DNA of 64,000 bases from Vespa crabro (GCF_910589235.1 NC_060964.1:4155492-4219491), one strand, 5' to 3'; positions 48,457 to 61,380 are shown, counted from the first letter of the stretch. The notes: a model not told the origin generated them from the sequence alone. Made by a program: numbers and translations.

Positions 48457-51400
48457 GTAAATATCTGGATACAGGGAGAATTGACTTTCGTCTGGTTCTA
48501 TTTATACGTATTATATATTAAAACATATTCTATGATCTCTTCTTATTTACTTTCGTATTCGTCATATTTCTTATTTACAAAGACAAACAACAAACATATT
48601 TCGATCATTTAAATAGCCATGAATTTTACAAATCGAGGAAGCGACGACAATGTAGTATGTATGTATGTATGTATATGTCACAACAATGTCACGTCCTTCT
48701 AATGTCTTTCTTTCAAGTCCTTCGAAATAATTTATTTTCGGACGATAAATATTCCTTAGTATGCTCTTTGGCATTTTTATTCTGATAATCTATATCATTG
48801 TCAGTCATTTGTCTGTCGAATGCTTCGCGATCTAATTTATATCTTTAGATTTATCTCAATGTTTTATTTTGAAACTAATCGTTGATTATGAAAGCGTTGC
48901 AATGTATGATATCAACACGTTATACTAGGTGATATTATGAAACGATATATCAAATAATAAAATGCAAAAGATTAATGTTAACTCGTTGGAAAATTTCAAA
49001 TAACAATTTTATCCCGGAATCTGTTTATTTTCGTGTTTTATTTTTTACGAGGTTATTGATCAACAATTTTTTTTTCTTTTTTTTTTCGGATAGCAAAAAC
49101 AACAAAAGAATAAAAAGGAATAGAAGGAGGTACAGGAGGAAGTAGGTAGGTAGGTAGGTAGGTAGGTTGGTAGATGGGTAGGTTGGTAGATAGGTAGATA
49201 GGTGTAGTAGTCGTCAAGGTCACAAGGAAACGCGGGACGTTGTCTTATGGTCATTCTTTCTGTCAAGAACGATTCCTCGGTGAGTCGTACGCATCTACCA
49301 ATTAAGTGCAATTGACCGACAACTGTCTGCCCACTCCCATGTATATCCACTCTCTCTCTCTCTCTCTCTCACTCTCTCTCTCTTTCTCTTTCTCTTTCTC
49401 TCTCTCTCCTTCTCTTTCGTTTTTTAAACATCCTTTTCTCGAGCACGTACGCCTTCCTCCTTTCGATTTTTCTTTTTTTTTCTCGTGTCAAGGACATAGG
49501 TTCGTTGCAAAAAAATCGATATTTATATAGTTTGTATTTGTTTCATTGTGTGTGTATATACCGGCATGTATTCTGTATCGTGAAATGCGAGTAACTGGTA
49601 AAAGTTCAACGTCATTTCTCACGCTCCTCTTTTTCTCTCTCTTTCTCTCTCTCTCTCTCTGTCCTTCTCTTTTTCTCCCTCTAGACTCTCTCTCTCTCTC
49701 TTTCTCTCTATCCGTCGATCTTATGACCGTGGGACGAGGGGGATGAAAGGCGATGGGAGGGCAAGTGGTTGGTGAAGCGACGAGAGAAAGATGAAGGTAG
49801 GGGGGATAGGAGGTACGCGAGTGGTCGAATGCGCAAAGGGAATCGTACTTACATATGCGAAGATCGGCTGGTCGTTTGCAATTTCGTGATCTGAAATCGT
49901 AGCCGTGTGAAATCTCTCTTTTATTATTTTCTTTCTCTTTTTTCTTATTTTTTTATTTTTTCTTTTTTTTTTTTTTTAATATCTTTTTCTTGGTCGTCGG
50001 CTTCGATTCATAAAGGCTTTGGTTTGCCGCATCCTCGAAATTGTTTCATTTCATGTTTCCCATCTCATTCTTCTTTTTTATCTATATAGATTTCGCCGGA
50101 CGCGAAATTTCGAAAAACAAATTAAATGGATGCAAGATCCATTCAATCAAATATCGTTCAGAAATCCCTCAAAGTTATTGTACTTATTCGACCACAACGA
50201 CGACGATGAAGACGATAACGACGACGACGATGATTTTAAAAAATGGAAGTATTATTTTATACTGATTAGTAGCCGAAGGTAGCCGATCGTTACCGAATCA
50301 TAGGGAATCGCGTTCAATGCAAAGTCATGGGAGAAGAAATACTTTGAAATTGATTGAAATAATACGCAATAAAACAAGTACTAAAAGTCTTTAGGTTAAC
50401 GGCAGTTTAACCTCGCTTCGTTCCCGTTGGCTCGAGAAATAGCCCACCCTTTTCTTCGATTGTCGTCTTTGCCGTTCATCGTTGTTCATCGTCGTTCATA
50501 TCGTCGTTATTAGAGTTGTAATGGTTATGCGTCGAATATATCCTCTCCCCCTCTCCATTTTCGTGCTCTCTATGCTGTTGATTGTTACCGCCGATCGTGA
50601 GTGCAACGAACGATCGCGAAATAATTCCCGAGTTTAAATCGGAGATATGCGCGCTGTAGATCCGAATGCTAAAATGGATTAAAGCAAGGAAGAAGGTGGT
50701 GGTGTACCAAGCGGAGGAAAGAAGACATCGATTTTCTGGATGTGCAGAATGAGTGATGGTCTAGTGCACAGTCGATAAAGTTGTGACTAGATCCACACTC
50801 ATTAAGCACGTTCGGTATTAACATCGCAGTTTCATCGACGGTTCTGCGAGATAACAATGGTTCTCGATATTCGTTAAAAATGATCAATATCCATTTACTT
50901 ACAATATCATAAGCTTTATCACGAATCTTCGTAATTATGATCTTCTTTTTTATTATGATTTTCCTATTTTCTTATTTTCCTTCTTTCTCGCTTATGTAAT
51001 TTTTATTTGATAAAACTTGATCTCCCTAAAGATAAGTAAGCGAATCTACATAGGGGGATGTATTATATAGTAATTTAAATAACACTTATCATAATAGATT
51101 TTGATCTAAGCTAAAATCGAATTTATTCAAAGGAAAATGTCGACATATCGAGAACCACTGTGTTTCAAGGTTTAACGCGTTTCAAATGGCCAGAACAAAA
51201 AGGCGATTCCATAGACGAGTATGAATGTGGTGCACGTTTGCATTATTTTCTCGTGACTAGATACATACTCGTCTACGGCAGACTGTTTTGGATATTAAAA
51301 AAGCGAGATTGGTAGCTCTCAAGAAAATAACATTATTATTATCATCAATCGTAATAAATACATATTATTATTTGATCGTTACTATTAATTTTATTTTCTT

Positions 51401-53179
51401 CATATTTATTCTGCCTAATCGCCTGATAATTTTTTTTTTTTTATCTTTTTCTCTTTTCATTTAAAGGGCAAAAGGCTACGAAGTCCAGAGTTATTGTCGG
51501 AAAATCAAGATGGTAAAGTACGTGCCGCGGATGCGCACTTTTCACCCGTCAGTTACGTAACGAAAGCGTAAGTTTTTTTCAAATTAAAATTAACAATTTT
51601 ATTCGTTATTCTTAAAATAGTGTATAATATTAAAATGTGTATTTCAGGGATACTCCGTTCAGATATCCCGTTAACGTCGACACGGGAAAGGTTTTATTGT
51701 TTTTTGGAAAAGAAATTTCATCGTGGAACAGAGAGTTCGATTACGATGTGGAAATTATGCAATTAGGCGAAGGCGTCCCGGCAAACATAATGTACATGTT
51801 CGAATTACTTCACAGTCAAGGATCAATGCTCAGGACCGTTTGTTGTGACGTAGGAGAACGTTTGTGTAATATTTGGGCGAAATTAGAGAACGTCGATATA
51901 CATTACACGAAAGATGTAATGTTTCAAAGTTTAACAAATTTTCGAACGTGGGGCCGAATTCTTTGCGATGCTAATACCAAATCCGATATCACGAGTTACA
52001 TGCTAGAGGGTTGCAAGTGGTCGTATCACGATAATAAAACATCTGTCGTATCTTTGAACTTAAGCGGTGTAAAGCAGTATTCCTTATATCCGGGTCAAAT
52101 CGTGGCAGTCGAAGGAACAAATCCAACGAGAAATGTTTTAAATGCGAAACGATTTTTTACTAAAGGCTATGCTAGTAAACCCGAACCACCTAGACTTACA
52201 AAAAGTTTAAATATTATGATCGCGGTTGGTCCGTTCACACCGTCGGATAATTTGTGTTATCAACCTTTGTTCGATATTATGGAGCGCGTAGCGAAGGAAG
52301 AACCTCACTTATTAATACTCGTTGGACCGTTCGTTGAGTATAGTCATCCAGAAGTTAAGAGTACTTCGATCAAAGAAACATTTCAAGAACATTTTGAGAG
52401 ATTGCTTGTAAAAGTTATGCAATATGTTTTAGGGTACAGTATTTTTTTCCTCTCTCGTAATCCCTTTTATTATACATTTGGATTTTATTAACGCTTCAGA
52501 TAACGTTTATGCGATATTTCTAAAATGATACTTTTCATTGTTGTAGAAAACTTGTTAAAGTTATTATGGTACCATCGTATAGAGATGTTCATCATAGTCC
52601 TGTTTTTCCAACCCCCGAATTTCTCATTAATAAGGACAAAATACCGTTAAATGGTGAAAATCTTTATATGATGCCAGATCCTTGCATGTTGGATATAGAA
52701 GGTTTGATAATCGGTATAACATCGGTCGATAGTATTAAACATATAGCAAAAGAAGAAATTTCGTAAGTATTTTTAGACTTTTTTTTTTATATACGATATA
52801 AAAATACGTGAATATCGTATTATTTTTAATGTATCTTTTTGTTTTGTTTCGTTTTTTTTTTTCTTTTTTTAGAAACCTGCCAACAACGGATAGACTTATT
52901 CGCATAGCCGATCACATATTGTCTCAATGTTGCTTTTATCCGTCCTATCCTCCTGCTATAAACCTCGATACGAAATTGTGGAAAAAATACGCTTTCTTCG
53001 ATCTACAACCGCATATATTGATTTTGCCATCGGATATGCGTTATTTTTGTGGCGTAATCAATGATTGTCTCGTTATAAACCCTGAACGATCGATCAAGTA
53101 TACGTACGCAAGGTTGTGTATTAGACCAAACGAACAATGGAATCCTCATAATGTATCTTGTGAGATAGGAAAAATTTGA
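42459..53179 (+). CDS. POLA2: DNA polymerase alpha subunit B (p70)
   Basis: Seven exons: 42459-42537, 43064-43308, about 43379-43441, 51467-51567, 51648-52433, 52547-52762 and 52873-53179; about 598 residues, equal to human POLA2. The N-terminal helical domain (KLVEMWLGYSTS) is followed by a linker (NILEMYG...KTPTTTTM, KRLRSPELL), then YPVNVDTGKVLLFFG, an OB-fold (about 190-330) and the inactive calcineurin-like phosphoesterase domain with VPSYRDVHHSPVFP, MPDPCMLDIEGLIIGITS and ILPSDMRYF. It is the accessory subunit tethering primase and the catalytic subunit for Okazaki primer synthesis. The second intron, if taken as 43309-43378 (70 bases, GTTCTT donor), has weak sites; the phase is right but the exact border is uncertain. 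The third intron is 8025 bases and CpG-rich. Confidence 0.92.
45424..45449. repeat. 11-bp perfect hairpin
   Basis: TTCGGTTTCCA, loop GTAT, and the exact complement TGGAAACCGAA. Isolated; function unknown. Confidence 0.5.
45722..45773 (-). CDS. Possible first coding exon, minus strand
   Basis: The ATG at 45773 opens MAGRSTWTIFMAGITVL and reaches a good donor, G|GTGAGA, after 45722 (phase 1). The peptide has a signal-sequence-like hydrophobic run. The preceding minus-strand DNA is GC/CpG-rich, like a promoter, and a GCCAT (YY1/Pho core) overlaps the start. No downstream exon could be assigned with confidence. Confidence 0.22.
46286..46340. repeat. (GA)n microsatellite
   Basis: About 50 bases of GA with few interruptions. 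Confidence 0.9.
47112..47159. repeat. (CT)n microsatellite
   Basis: About 45 bases of CT. Confidence 0.9.
47440..47488. repeat. (AT)n microsatellite
   Basis: About 48 bases; a shorter one lies at 47362-47384. Confidence 0.95.
47740..47815. repeat. (CT)n microsatellite
   Basis: About 75 bases of CT followed by CCCTC units. Confidence 0.95.
48386..48458. repeat. (GAAA)n microsatellite
   Basis: About 16 GAAA units in purine-only DNA. Confidence 0.95.
49141..49206. repeat. (AGGT)n / (GTAG)n repeat
   Basis: Tetranucleotide array with TTGG and AGAT variants. Confidence 0.9.
49349..49420. repeat. (CT)n microsatellite
   Basis: CT array with TTTCTC interruptions. Confidence 0.9.
50521..50596 (+). 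CDS. Possible signal-peptide first exon inside POLA2 intron
   Basis: The ATG at 50521 opens 25 codons, MVMRRIYPLP then SIFVLSMLLIVTAD, and ends at a consensus donor C|GTGAGT (phase 1). Basic n-region, leucine-rich h-region and a VTA|D cleavage site make a textbook signal peptide, with the splice site just after it, as is common for secreted and receptor genes. The upstream DNA is CpG-rich and plausibly a 5' leader. The frame closes 13 codons into the intron, so the rest of the protein would lie in exons not identified here, possibly beyond the window. Its identity is unknown. Confidence 0.4.
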
Positions 53180-54094
53180 GAACATTATTCGTAGTATCTG
53201 TTTGATTATCATATCACGTTATGTGTTTATTTAAGGAAATAATTTACATTTTTTTCTTTTTTTCTTTTTTTTTTTGTACAGTTATTTTTTTCCAATTAAA
53301 AAAAGAAAAGATCACTTTCACTTTTTAAACAAATATCATTCAAATACTTTTATATATTACCTATGATTCAAGCATCACCTTCAAAAGTTGTACTTCTTTT
53401 ATAATATGCAAAATAAGTATCTTCAATTTACATAGAAGTAACTTCTTATCAATTGGTAATGTATCTTATGAATAAAAATCCATTATGAAACTTAAATAAG
53501 AACTGTGTTACGAGCAGGTTTAATTTCATTATTACGATTTTTAAATAGATAAGTATATAAGACTTATAAAAATCTATACACTTTTTATTGCGTTCCTTAC
53601 GATATGTATACTTTACAAATATTTAAGTCAATTGAAACAGATGTGTGCTATATATGTTTTGAGAATTGAACCTTTGGACAAAATTATTTCGCTTACATGA
53701 TCTGTTTTTGATGTTGTTAAAATATTTGTTCATATAGTTTTTCTATTTGAAAATTATTAATTTTATCGAAAATAAACATTGTTGCATTTATTCGTCCTAT
53801 TTAATTTGTACATTTTGAATAGAGTAAAAAGAAAAAATAGACGTTTGATCGCTAATATAGATGTAGAAAGTGATTTTTTTTTTTTTTTTGAATTTTATTT
53901 AAAACTATATTTTGATCCTATTTAAACTCCCATAAATTTTATAAACTTTTCAATATACAAAGTCGATAATATAATTAACTTAAAAGACTTTTCTGTTTTT
54001 TTCAAAAGATCGAGCAACTATCTTCGGATTGGTGATTCAAACATTTACCGACAGAGGTTAGCACCAGCTATATTCCGAGTTGCCAAGTTTACAA

Positions 54095-54112
54095 TGACGT
54101 CGCGCACACGTG
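54095..54112. promoter_or_regulatory. CRE-like and E-box motifs in a candidate promoter
   Basis: TGACGTCG (54095-54102) and CACGTG (54107-54112) lie side by side in a short GC-rich patch, 114 bases before the candidate start codon at 54226. They fit CREB/ATF and bHLH-zip factors. A GCCAT core lies near 54180. Confidence 0.35.
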
Positions 54113-54225
54113 ACGGCGCCACATGCGCAACGAATAGAAGTCATCGGGGTTTTCTGCTTCTACTGAGCCGTGGAATCGGCCATTACTCTAATATTTCTCC
54201 CGCGAACAAATACCTTCAATCAACG

Positions 54226-54257
54226 ATGAAGAAACAAAAGAGTCTGCAAAAATTAGG
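54226..54257 (+). CDS. Possible first coding exon, plus strand
   Basis: The ATG at 54226 starts MKKQKSLQKL and reaches a consensus donor GG|GTGAGT after 54257 (phase 2). It follows a CpG-rich promoter-like patch with CRE and E-box motifs. No downstream exon identified; could equally be non-coding leader. Confidence 0.25.
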
Positions 54258-55241
54258 GTGAGTGCTCGTGCTTATTTTAACGTACGTTCGCCCTTTAATC
54301 TCGTCATCGACGAGAGACACCAAACAAAGAGAAAGTCCATTGGAATTAGCGACCTGCCAAATTTCATGGACGCCATCTTTCTTACGAATTCGTATACATT
54401 CCAGTGTATACATTAACAATTTTCACCGCATTGTTATTTCACGGCTCGAATATCACGACTCCAACTTTAATTTCTCATTTCGAAGCGAACGACTGTATTT
54501 ATTTTGGATAATACATCATTTTTTTCATTATTAAGCGATCAATGCTCGCGGCCTTGAAATTTGCCGCACTGCTTTCACAATCCATGTCACGCGTTATTCT
54601 TTACTTTTCCTTTCTTTTTTTCCGTAGTTTTTTTTTTTTATTTTGTTTCTTCTTGTTTTCCTTTTTTCTTTCTTTCTTTCTTTCCTTTGTTTTTTCTTTT
54701 TTGTAGTCGAGCAAAAAAGTGTGCGTTGTAAGACGAAAAACATATAGTCGAATGAATTCTACTGGCGTTCGATTTTCTATCTCTAGATTATAACGCTCAT
54801 TTAATGCTTGAGAAGATAGGAGCAAAAAAAAAAAAAGAAAAAATTACGTCTCGAATCTTTTCCTGTTTCGTGGAATGATTAAAGATGTTGTGTTTTTTGC
54901 ACGACGGAATTGCATGAGATGATCTTGGCAAAAGTGAAAGTACTGTGCGAGCTCGTGACCGAGATTTGGGTATCTTAAATTCGTTCATTTAAGATCCGTT
55001 TAATGGGATACTTCATAAAAACGTGTACGAAAATGAACTATACAATGTTTCGATCTCTTAAAGGAATACTACGGGATAAATTTGCGTTCGTTTTGTAACA
55101 TAATACGTAACTGACAACGTAATCCGTGACATTAATCTTCCAGTTAACGCATGGCTACTTCTCGAAGAGCACGTGACTCTCCGTGAATCGTTTGACAGTC
55201 CTCAACTGCACTCGCTGCAATCTGTATATACATATACATAT

Positions 55242-55250
<9 letters not shown>

Positions 55251-55277
<27 letters not shown>
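55251..55277. repeat. (AT)n microsatellite
   Basis: About 27 bases of AT. Confidence 0.85.
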
Positions 55278-55285
<8 letters not shown>

Positions 55286-57546
55286 CGGTATGATTATTTG
55301 CTTTTTAACATTTCTTATTTTCCTCATTTCGATAAATTGTGAAAGTATCAACGGATGAGGGTATAAATTCCGATATTATCGACGTTAATTTTCAAACTCC
55401 ATTTTAAAATCAATAGAATTAAAATAAAAATGTTATACAGTCACAGATTGTATTTCATCGAAGGTAATACGAATCCGCGATTAGGTAAATAAATATAATA
55501 ATTAATTATAGTAGGTATCTCTTCTCTTAAATCTTAATTTCTTATGGATACGTTCTCTCATTCACAAAAAGTTTATTCCCCTTATTTATCTTTACTTCAA
55601 CATATCTTCCATTATCATTCTCACAATAATATATGTATATTTATTCATTATATATAATTGATTTCTTTTCAGACAATTGCATTTATATCGCTTAACATAT
55701 TTATATTATGTTTAATGAATATTTTTTTACGTCGTAAAAAAATTTTTTTGTATAAAACATTGAAAATAATAATTTTCAATGAATTGAATAATATTTCGAA
55801 TTTCTATAATTTGAGGATCGTCGTATGAGTCAGATAAATATATACATATATACAAAGTGAATGAATAAATCACTTGAGGATCATTTATCTATTGATTTAT
55901 TATAGAGAAAATGTTTCTCCGTTATTTTATTTCTAAAATTCGTTACAAAAAAAAAGGAAAAAAAGAAAAAAGAAAAAATAAAAAAGAAAAGAAAACCCCG
56001 AGAGAGGAAAAAAAAGAATATGAGAAAAAGGTTAATTCGTTTGGTGATATTGAATTACCTTGTATAAAATATTAATGGATATTTTCCGAACGTCTAATGC
56101 ATTATATACGTTTATGTTTGTCGATAATGATAGTTATTCGAACGAAATTACGTTTGCTTCCTTTGTCAAAATTAAAGAGAATATGTTTGGGGGAGGAGGA
56201 TAAAATGGGAAAAAAATAATAGAGACAAGAGGTAGCTTTCAGCTATCCCGTTCTCCAAGGTATCATAGATGCGACTTCGTGTATGTAAGTATAATACATA
56301 CATACATATGTACATACATACGTACATATATACATACGTAGATACATACATACGTGCGTAACACACCACCGGTAGCATGAGAAAGCGAGAGTGCCATATC
56401 GATCCAATTCGTTCCTACGTCTACCTACCTCAACCCTGACTTGGCCTCTCCGGTAAGATTATATTATCACTATTTGTGCCTTCTCGTTATTATCATTATT
56501 TATTCTAATGATATTTTGTTTAGTCATTCTTTTTATATTCTATTACTATGTTATTTTTTTTTCTTTTTTTTTTTCTTTTTTTTTTCTTACATATATACTT
56601 TATGATCGAATCTAAAAACGTTGCAAAAAAAAATATACATTCGGAGATTAATATATAGATATGTAAATATCTTATCTTATAATAATTGAATTCATAGGGA
56701 AGTATCTTAAATCGAAAGGTTGATAATGTCGCTTCGGTGTCAAGGTCGGATTCGTATTAGAACGAAAAGAGATATTTATACGTTTGGTACGCTTTTATAG
56801 TACTGCTTTGAATATTGAGCTTGACATAATGATTCGTGCCATTGGCAAATGTGATTTCCAAATGATTTTCGAAAGAATAATATCATGTTTTTTTTTTGTA
56901 TTTTTTTTTTCTTTTTGTATTTTTTTTTTCGTTACGATGATGATTTCATCGTCGAAAAAAGATCATGGGCGATACGATTTGTTTAGGAATGCTGTTTTTT
57001 GTTTTTTTTTTGTTTTTTTTTCTTTCTTTCTTTCTTTATTCTTCTCGAAAGAACACATCGTGTAATACGTAATTTGGCGTTGTGTCCTCGTCTCGTCTCT
57101 CCATTTCAAGGCCTCTTTTCGTTGACGTTTCTTTCTAGTTAAAAATTCCCGTCTCTTTCTCATCTTTTCGTTTTGTCCTTTTTTTTTTTTCAAATCTCTT
57201 GATGCACAATCAACATAGCGACATCTTCAATGATTCTTCAATTCTTCTCTCATCGCAATGTTATTAATATTATATATATATATATGGGTTTGGGAAAAAG
57301 TTATATATAATACGTACATATATACATTAAGTGGACAATCGGATTTAAGTTCGAACACAATGATAATCGATTAACATAAGTTACAATATTATAATTGTAT
57401 TCAAAAGATATTCATTCCTATCTGATCTTTTCAACTAATTATATTATTATCGTAACGTATCTGCTAGTCAGAATTCACAATTTTTTCCAACGTGATAAAT
57501 ATTTTGCAATCAAATGATGATGTATGTATGTGTGAGTGTGTGTATA

Positions 57547-57580
57547 TCTGTCTATCTGTCTGTCTGTCTGTCTGTCTGCG
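57547..57580. repeat. (TCTG)n repeat
   Basis: Several TCTG/TCTA units. Confidence 0.9.
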
Positions 57581-58498
57581 TGTGTTTGCGAGTCTCACGA
57601 TATCTCTCTTTAGACATTCGTCATGATTTTTTGCAAGAAAATTTCAAGTCATGTCTCTTTCCATTGATTATAATATCTGATCTCCCGTGTGATCCAATAT
57701 TTTGTTGTTTTTAATTGAATTTTCTCAAACTTCATAATAGCGTGAATTAACATCGATTTGATACAAAAGAAAAGGAATATCTACCTATCTTGATAACAAC
57801 TGACATTGATCGTCGACGAAATTTTAAATATAATTATCATAGAATACCATTATAAATACTTTTTCCACCCGAATATTATTTATTGTTTATAACATTGTAA
57901 AGTAAAGACAAATGCAATCGTTAACTTCCCTCTGAACGTTGTTAAAGGAACATTTCTGAAGTCAATTCGTCGCGTTAGATCGTTTACCATGTAAAAACAA
58001 TTATGCTTTTTTTTTGTTCTTAATATCTCGCTACGTACATACAATGATAGTCCGTATAAATGGTCTTCTTCGTTTGTTGTACAATTGACTTGTCAGTAAA
58101 CTTGCACAAAAGTTAGTCTTATTTTTGTTGCGATTAAACTTGTGAAATATATCTTCTCTTTATTACTTCATTTTATATTGTCTACTTTATATACGGTGAT
58201 AAAGTTTATTATCGTTGAATACGTAAAACGATAGATAAGAACATTTGACGACAACTTTGTTTAGCATTAAAATCGGAAAATTGTTTAGTTCTTGCGCAAA
58301 ATTGATCGGAAGAAGCATATATATACGCTTCTTTATGTGTATATATACACGTATATATGTAGGTAGATGGATAGATACTTCGTAGACGTTGAATACAACT
58401 TTGATCGATCGTAGTGCAATATATTCGTTTGATTTAGGATTAATGGTGACTGTTGAATGTTATATAACGATAGATCTATGGTATGAGAAATAGCATCC

Positions 58499-58501
<3 letters not shown>

Positions 58502-58550
<49 letters not shown>
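58502..58550. repeat. (AT)n microsatellite
   Basis: About 48 bases of AT. Confidence 0.95.
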
Positions 58551-58553
<3 letters not shown>

Positions 58554-59089
58554 GAAGCTACTTTATAGTTGGCCGTTTTTATTATAATTTATATTATTCC
58601 ATGTTCTTCGACAAAATGTTCTAATAAAAAGATTCATCTTCTTAAGAAGATTGTAATTCGATTAATTGACTCGTTTTAAATCTGAATCAAGAAGATAGAC
58701 GCCGCAATAAATAAGCTTGATTAAAAAGAGACATTAAAGAGATTTGTGAACTTAAACAAACGCGAGCGCGCGCGCGCACGAGTCCGTGTTACGTTCGTTG
58801 TTGACTTTGTAGATTTTTCTATTTTATTAATTTGTTCTTTTTTTTTTCTCTTTTTATTCTTTCTTTCTGTTTTATTTATTTTTTTCTTTCCATATTACTA
58901 TTCTAAGTTAATTTCTCAATGCGAAAGAATATAGATCAGTTTTGACTTCGAGAAAATTTCCTTAATAATTTTGATAACAGTTTCGTGGATCGAGTAAAAT
59001 GGGACACCCGGTATATGATCGTGGAGATCCCGATAGAGAGGAAATAGCGAAGAAAAGTTAGCGAGTCCTACGCCGGTGGGCTGTTTTGG

Positions 59090-59280
59090 GCGGACGACGG
59101 CTGTGCACAAAAACGGCGGCAGTCAAGTTCAAGGCCACCGCCCCCTCCAGCAGGTCCATGGCCGCCGCCACCGCCGCTATTGCCGCTGCCGCCGCCGCCG
59201 CCGCCGCCACCGCCGCCGCCGCTACCACCGTCACCGCCACCGCCACCTCCATCACCGGCTACCCCCACCAATGACCATCG
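59090..59280. repeat. GC-rich (GCC/CCG)n block with coding potential on both strands
   Basis: Dense CCG/GCC triplets in otherwise AT-rich DNA. The plus strand is open as a Pro-rich frame preceded by non-repetitive SESYAGGLFWADDGCAQKRRQ, and also as an Ala-rich frame; the minus strand is open as a Gly-rich frame. Which, if any, is translated cannot be decided; it could also be a GC-rich 5' leader. Confidence 0.6.
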
Positions 59281-61163
59281 CGATATACCCACGATCTATG
59301 TATGTAGGTATATATGTGTATATATGTATGTACTTATATACGCACGACGACGCGCCAGGAGCGTATCAATCCGGGCTGGGAAAATGAAGGGTAGCGAAGA
59401 AGGTAGAAGAACCTCGATCGATTTACCCTCAGCTCGAAGAGTCGTCCGTTATTGCGACGTACGATACCGATTTTCATTATATTGCATATTTCCAACATAT
59501 TATTATTTTGATATCTAAACTCTTATCAAAGTGTTATCTGTTCATCTTGTCTTTCAAAACTTATGACATTTTCATAGACATTTTTATGATATTTTTTTTA
59601 GGAAAGAAAAGGGTAATGGGGGAGGCGAGATATTTAATTAGATAGATTGGTTCTTTAGGCTTGTCTACATCGAAACTTACTTTTTTTTTTTTTTTGTTAA
59701 TAATTTGTACGAGTTATAGTTTGTTCCTTTTCAAAGATCATTACTTGACGTATCGTGACGTTGATATTTAATGTATAAATTAATATCGATTTTGATCTAT
59801 ACGCATTTATCTATCGGCTAGTTCGCATACTTATGTATATATGTATATACACATATAGGCAATGCAGTTCGATAGAAATGGGGAAAAGGAGAAAATATGA
59901 CGACGAAGATATTTGAGTGGTTGAGCTGATATCGCAAATCGTTTCGAGTGCGAACAGATAAATGAGATAAGTTCTATCATATGTTGGCCCAAGGTGAACA
60001 GTGTTAATGACCGATTTGCCGTGGCCATGAAAAAGCCGAAAATGAGAGATATTACAACGCGATATTTGTAATTATCGAATAACATATGCGTATATTGCAG
60101 CTATCAAATGAACGATTTGATCGAATATACGCTGAGAGGCGATAACGCGATTTTGTGTTTCCGTCGACTAATGCAATGCAATTATATATGGTAAACATGT
60201 GTCATTCTTTCATAAGATTTTTATACGGGTATTTAATAACAAGTATTTCTCATTTGATGATTTTTACGATTAATCGGATCGTCGAGCCTGTCGAAGAGTC
60301 GTAAATAACGTAATCGGTATACGGCAACGTATACGTATAATACATGATTTCTTAAATACGATACATATGCTTGTTGCGCGAGATGAAACTATTCGAGAGT
60401 TTTGAATGATGTATTCAAATCGTTTTATGATTTCATTTATTATGCTTTCGATCTAATGTTAAAAATCAAAGATCGTTGATAAGACGAAATCATCACGTCG
60501 CGCGTGACCATCCCGTATGTTTGTTCAATTGCGTACAGCAGCCAAAGAAAATCAGCGAGTACTCGTTGAAAAATCTTATGTCGACTGTAATGATATAATG
60601 TTCGTTTAATGGAGTTTTATTATCTCGAATGGATCAAAAAACTGAAGAAGATAGATTTGAAATAATTCGTTTTCATCGAAAATTGTTAGGTTAGCGCGAG
60701 ACGCAACGTAAATTTCATGTCACGTTGGGTGAGCGATCGAGTGATCGATTTACCACGTTATCGGCATTCACTTTTCGTTATCGAAGATTATTTTGCGCAT
60801 TTCGACAACTGTTTCTGCGATTTACGAAGCGACGTGTTTTTCATTATAATAGAAATAAATCTTAGAATATAAATAAGTATAGTAGACGTGTGATTAAGGA
60901 ATTTGATCGTACGATAGGTAAGAAATCGTTTTGAAATTTGGACTTATAAATTCAAAGGTTGAAAATTAGACGATAAACAAATCCATTATATTCGCATTGT
61001 GATCCGTAATTATTGATTTTCATCAATCAAACAGATCGTGTATAAAATAATGGTATCGTGTTAAAAAGCTAAGGGGTGTGTTTCGTTGTATTTGTATTTA
61101 TTTCGAATTCATTACAGATCGTTTGCTTTATCTAACGATAAAATTGAACATATTAATCAAAAC

Positions 61164-61168
<5 letters not shown>

Positions 61169-61213
<45 letters not shown>

Positions 61214-61220
61214 TCTTTCG
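61169..61220. repeat. (CT)n microsatellite
   Basis: About 50 bases of CT. Confidence 0.95.
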
Positions 61221-61317
61221 TTCTTTAGAAGAAATTTTGTGATCATTAAGATTTAGCGAAGATCGATCGAAAGAATCAAGCCGGGTATCATAGTAATATA
61301 GAAAAAAGGAAAGGAAG

Positions 61318-61380
61318 AAAGGGAAAAAGAAAGAAAGAAAGAAAGAAAGAAAGAGAAAAAGAAAAAGAAATAAAGAAAGA
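61318..61380. repeat. (GAAA)n microsatellite
   Basis: Purine-only GAAA-type repeat. Confidence 0.9.

Larger units (their letters stand above)
43442..51466. other. Large POLA2 intron with CpG-rich, repeat-dense DNA
   Basis: 8025 bases from a GTAAGT donor to a TTTAAAG acceptor. From about 43.9 kb the DNA is richer in CpG and GC than the rest of the window to the left. Numerous (GA)n/(CT)n tracts create spurious Ser/Leu- and Arg/Glu-repeat frames. It contains possible first exons on both strands (45722-45773 minus, 46566 plus, 50521-50596 plus) but no complete nested gene. Confidence 0.6.

Noticed and set aside
59058..59292. Gly-rich and Ala-rich proteins at the triplet repeat
   Set aside because: Reading frame and strand cannot be chosen from sequence; reported as a repeat and a finding, not as a gene.
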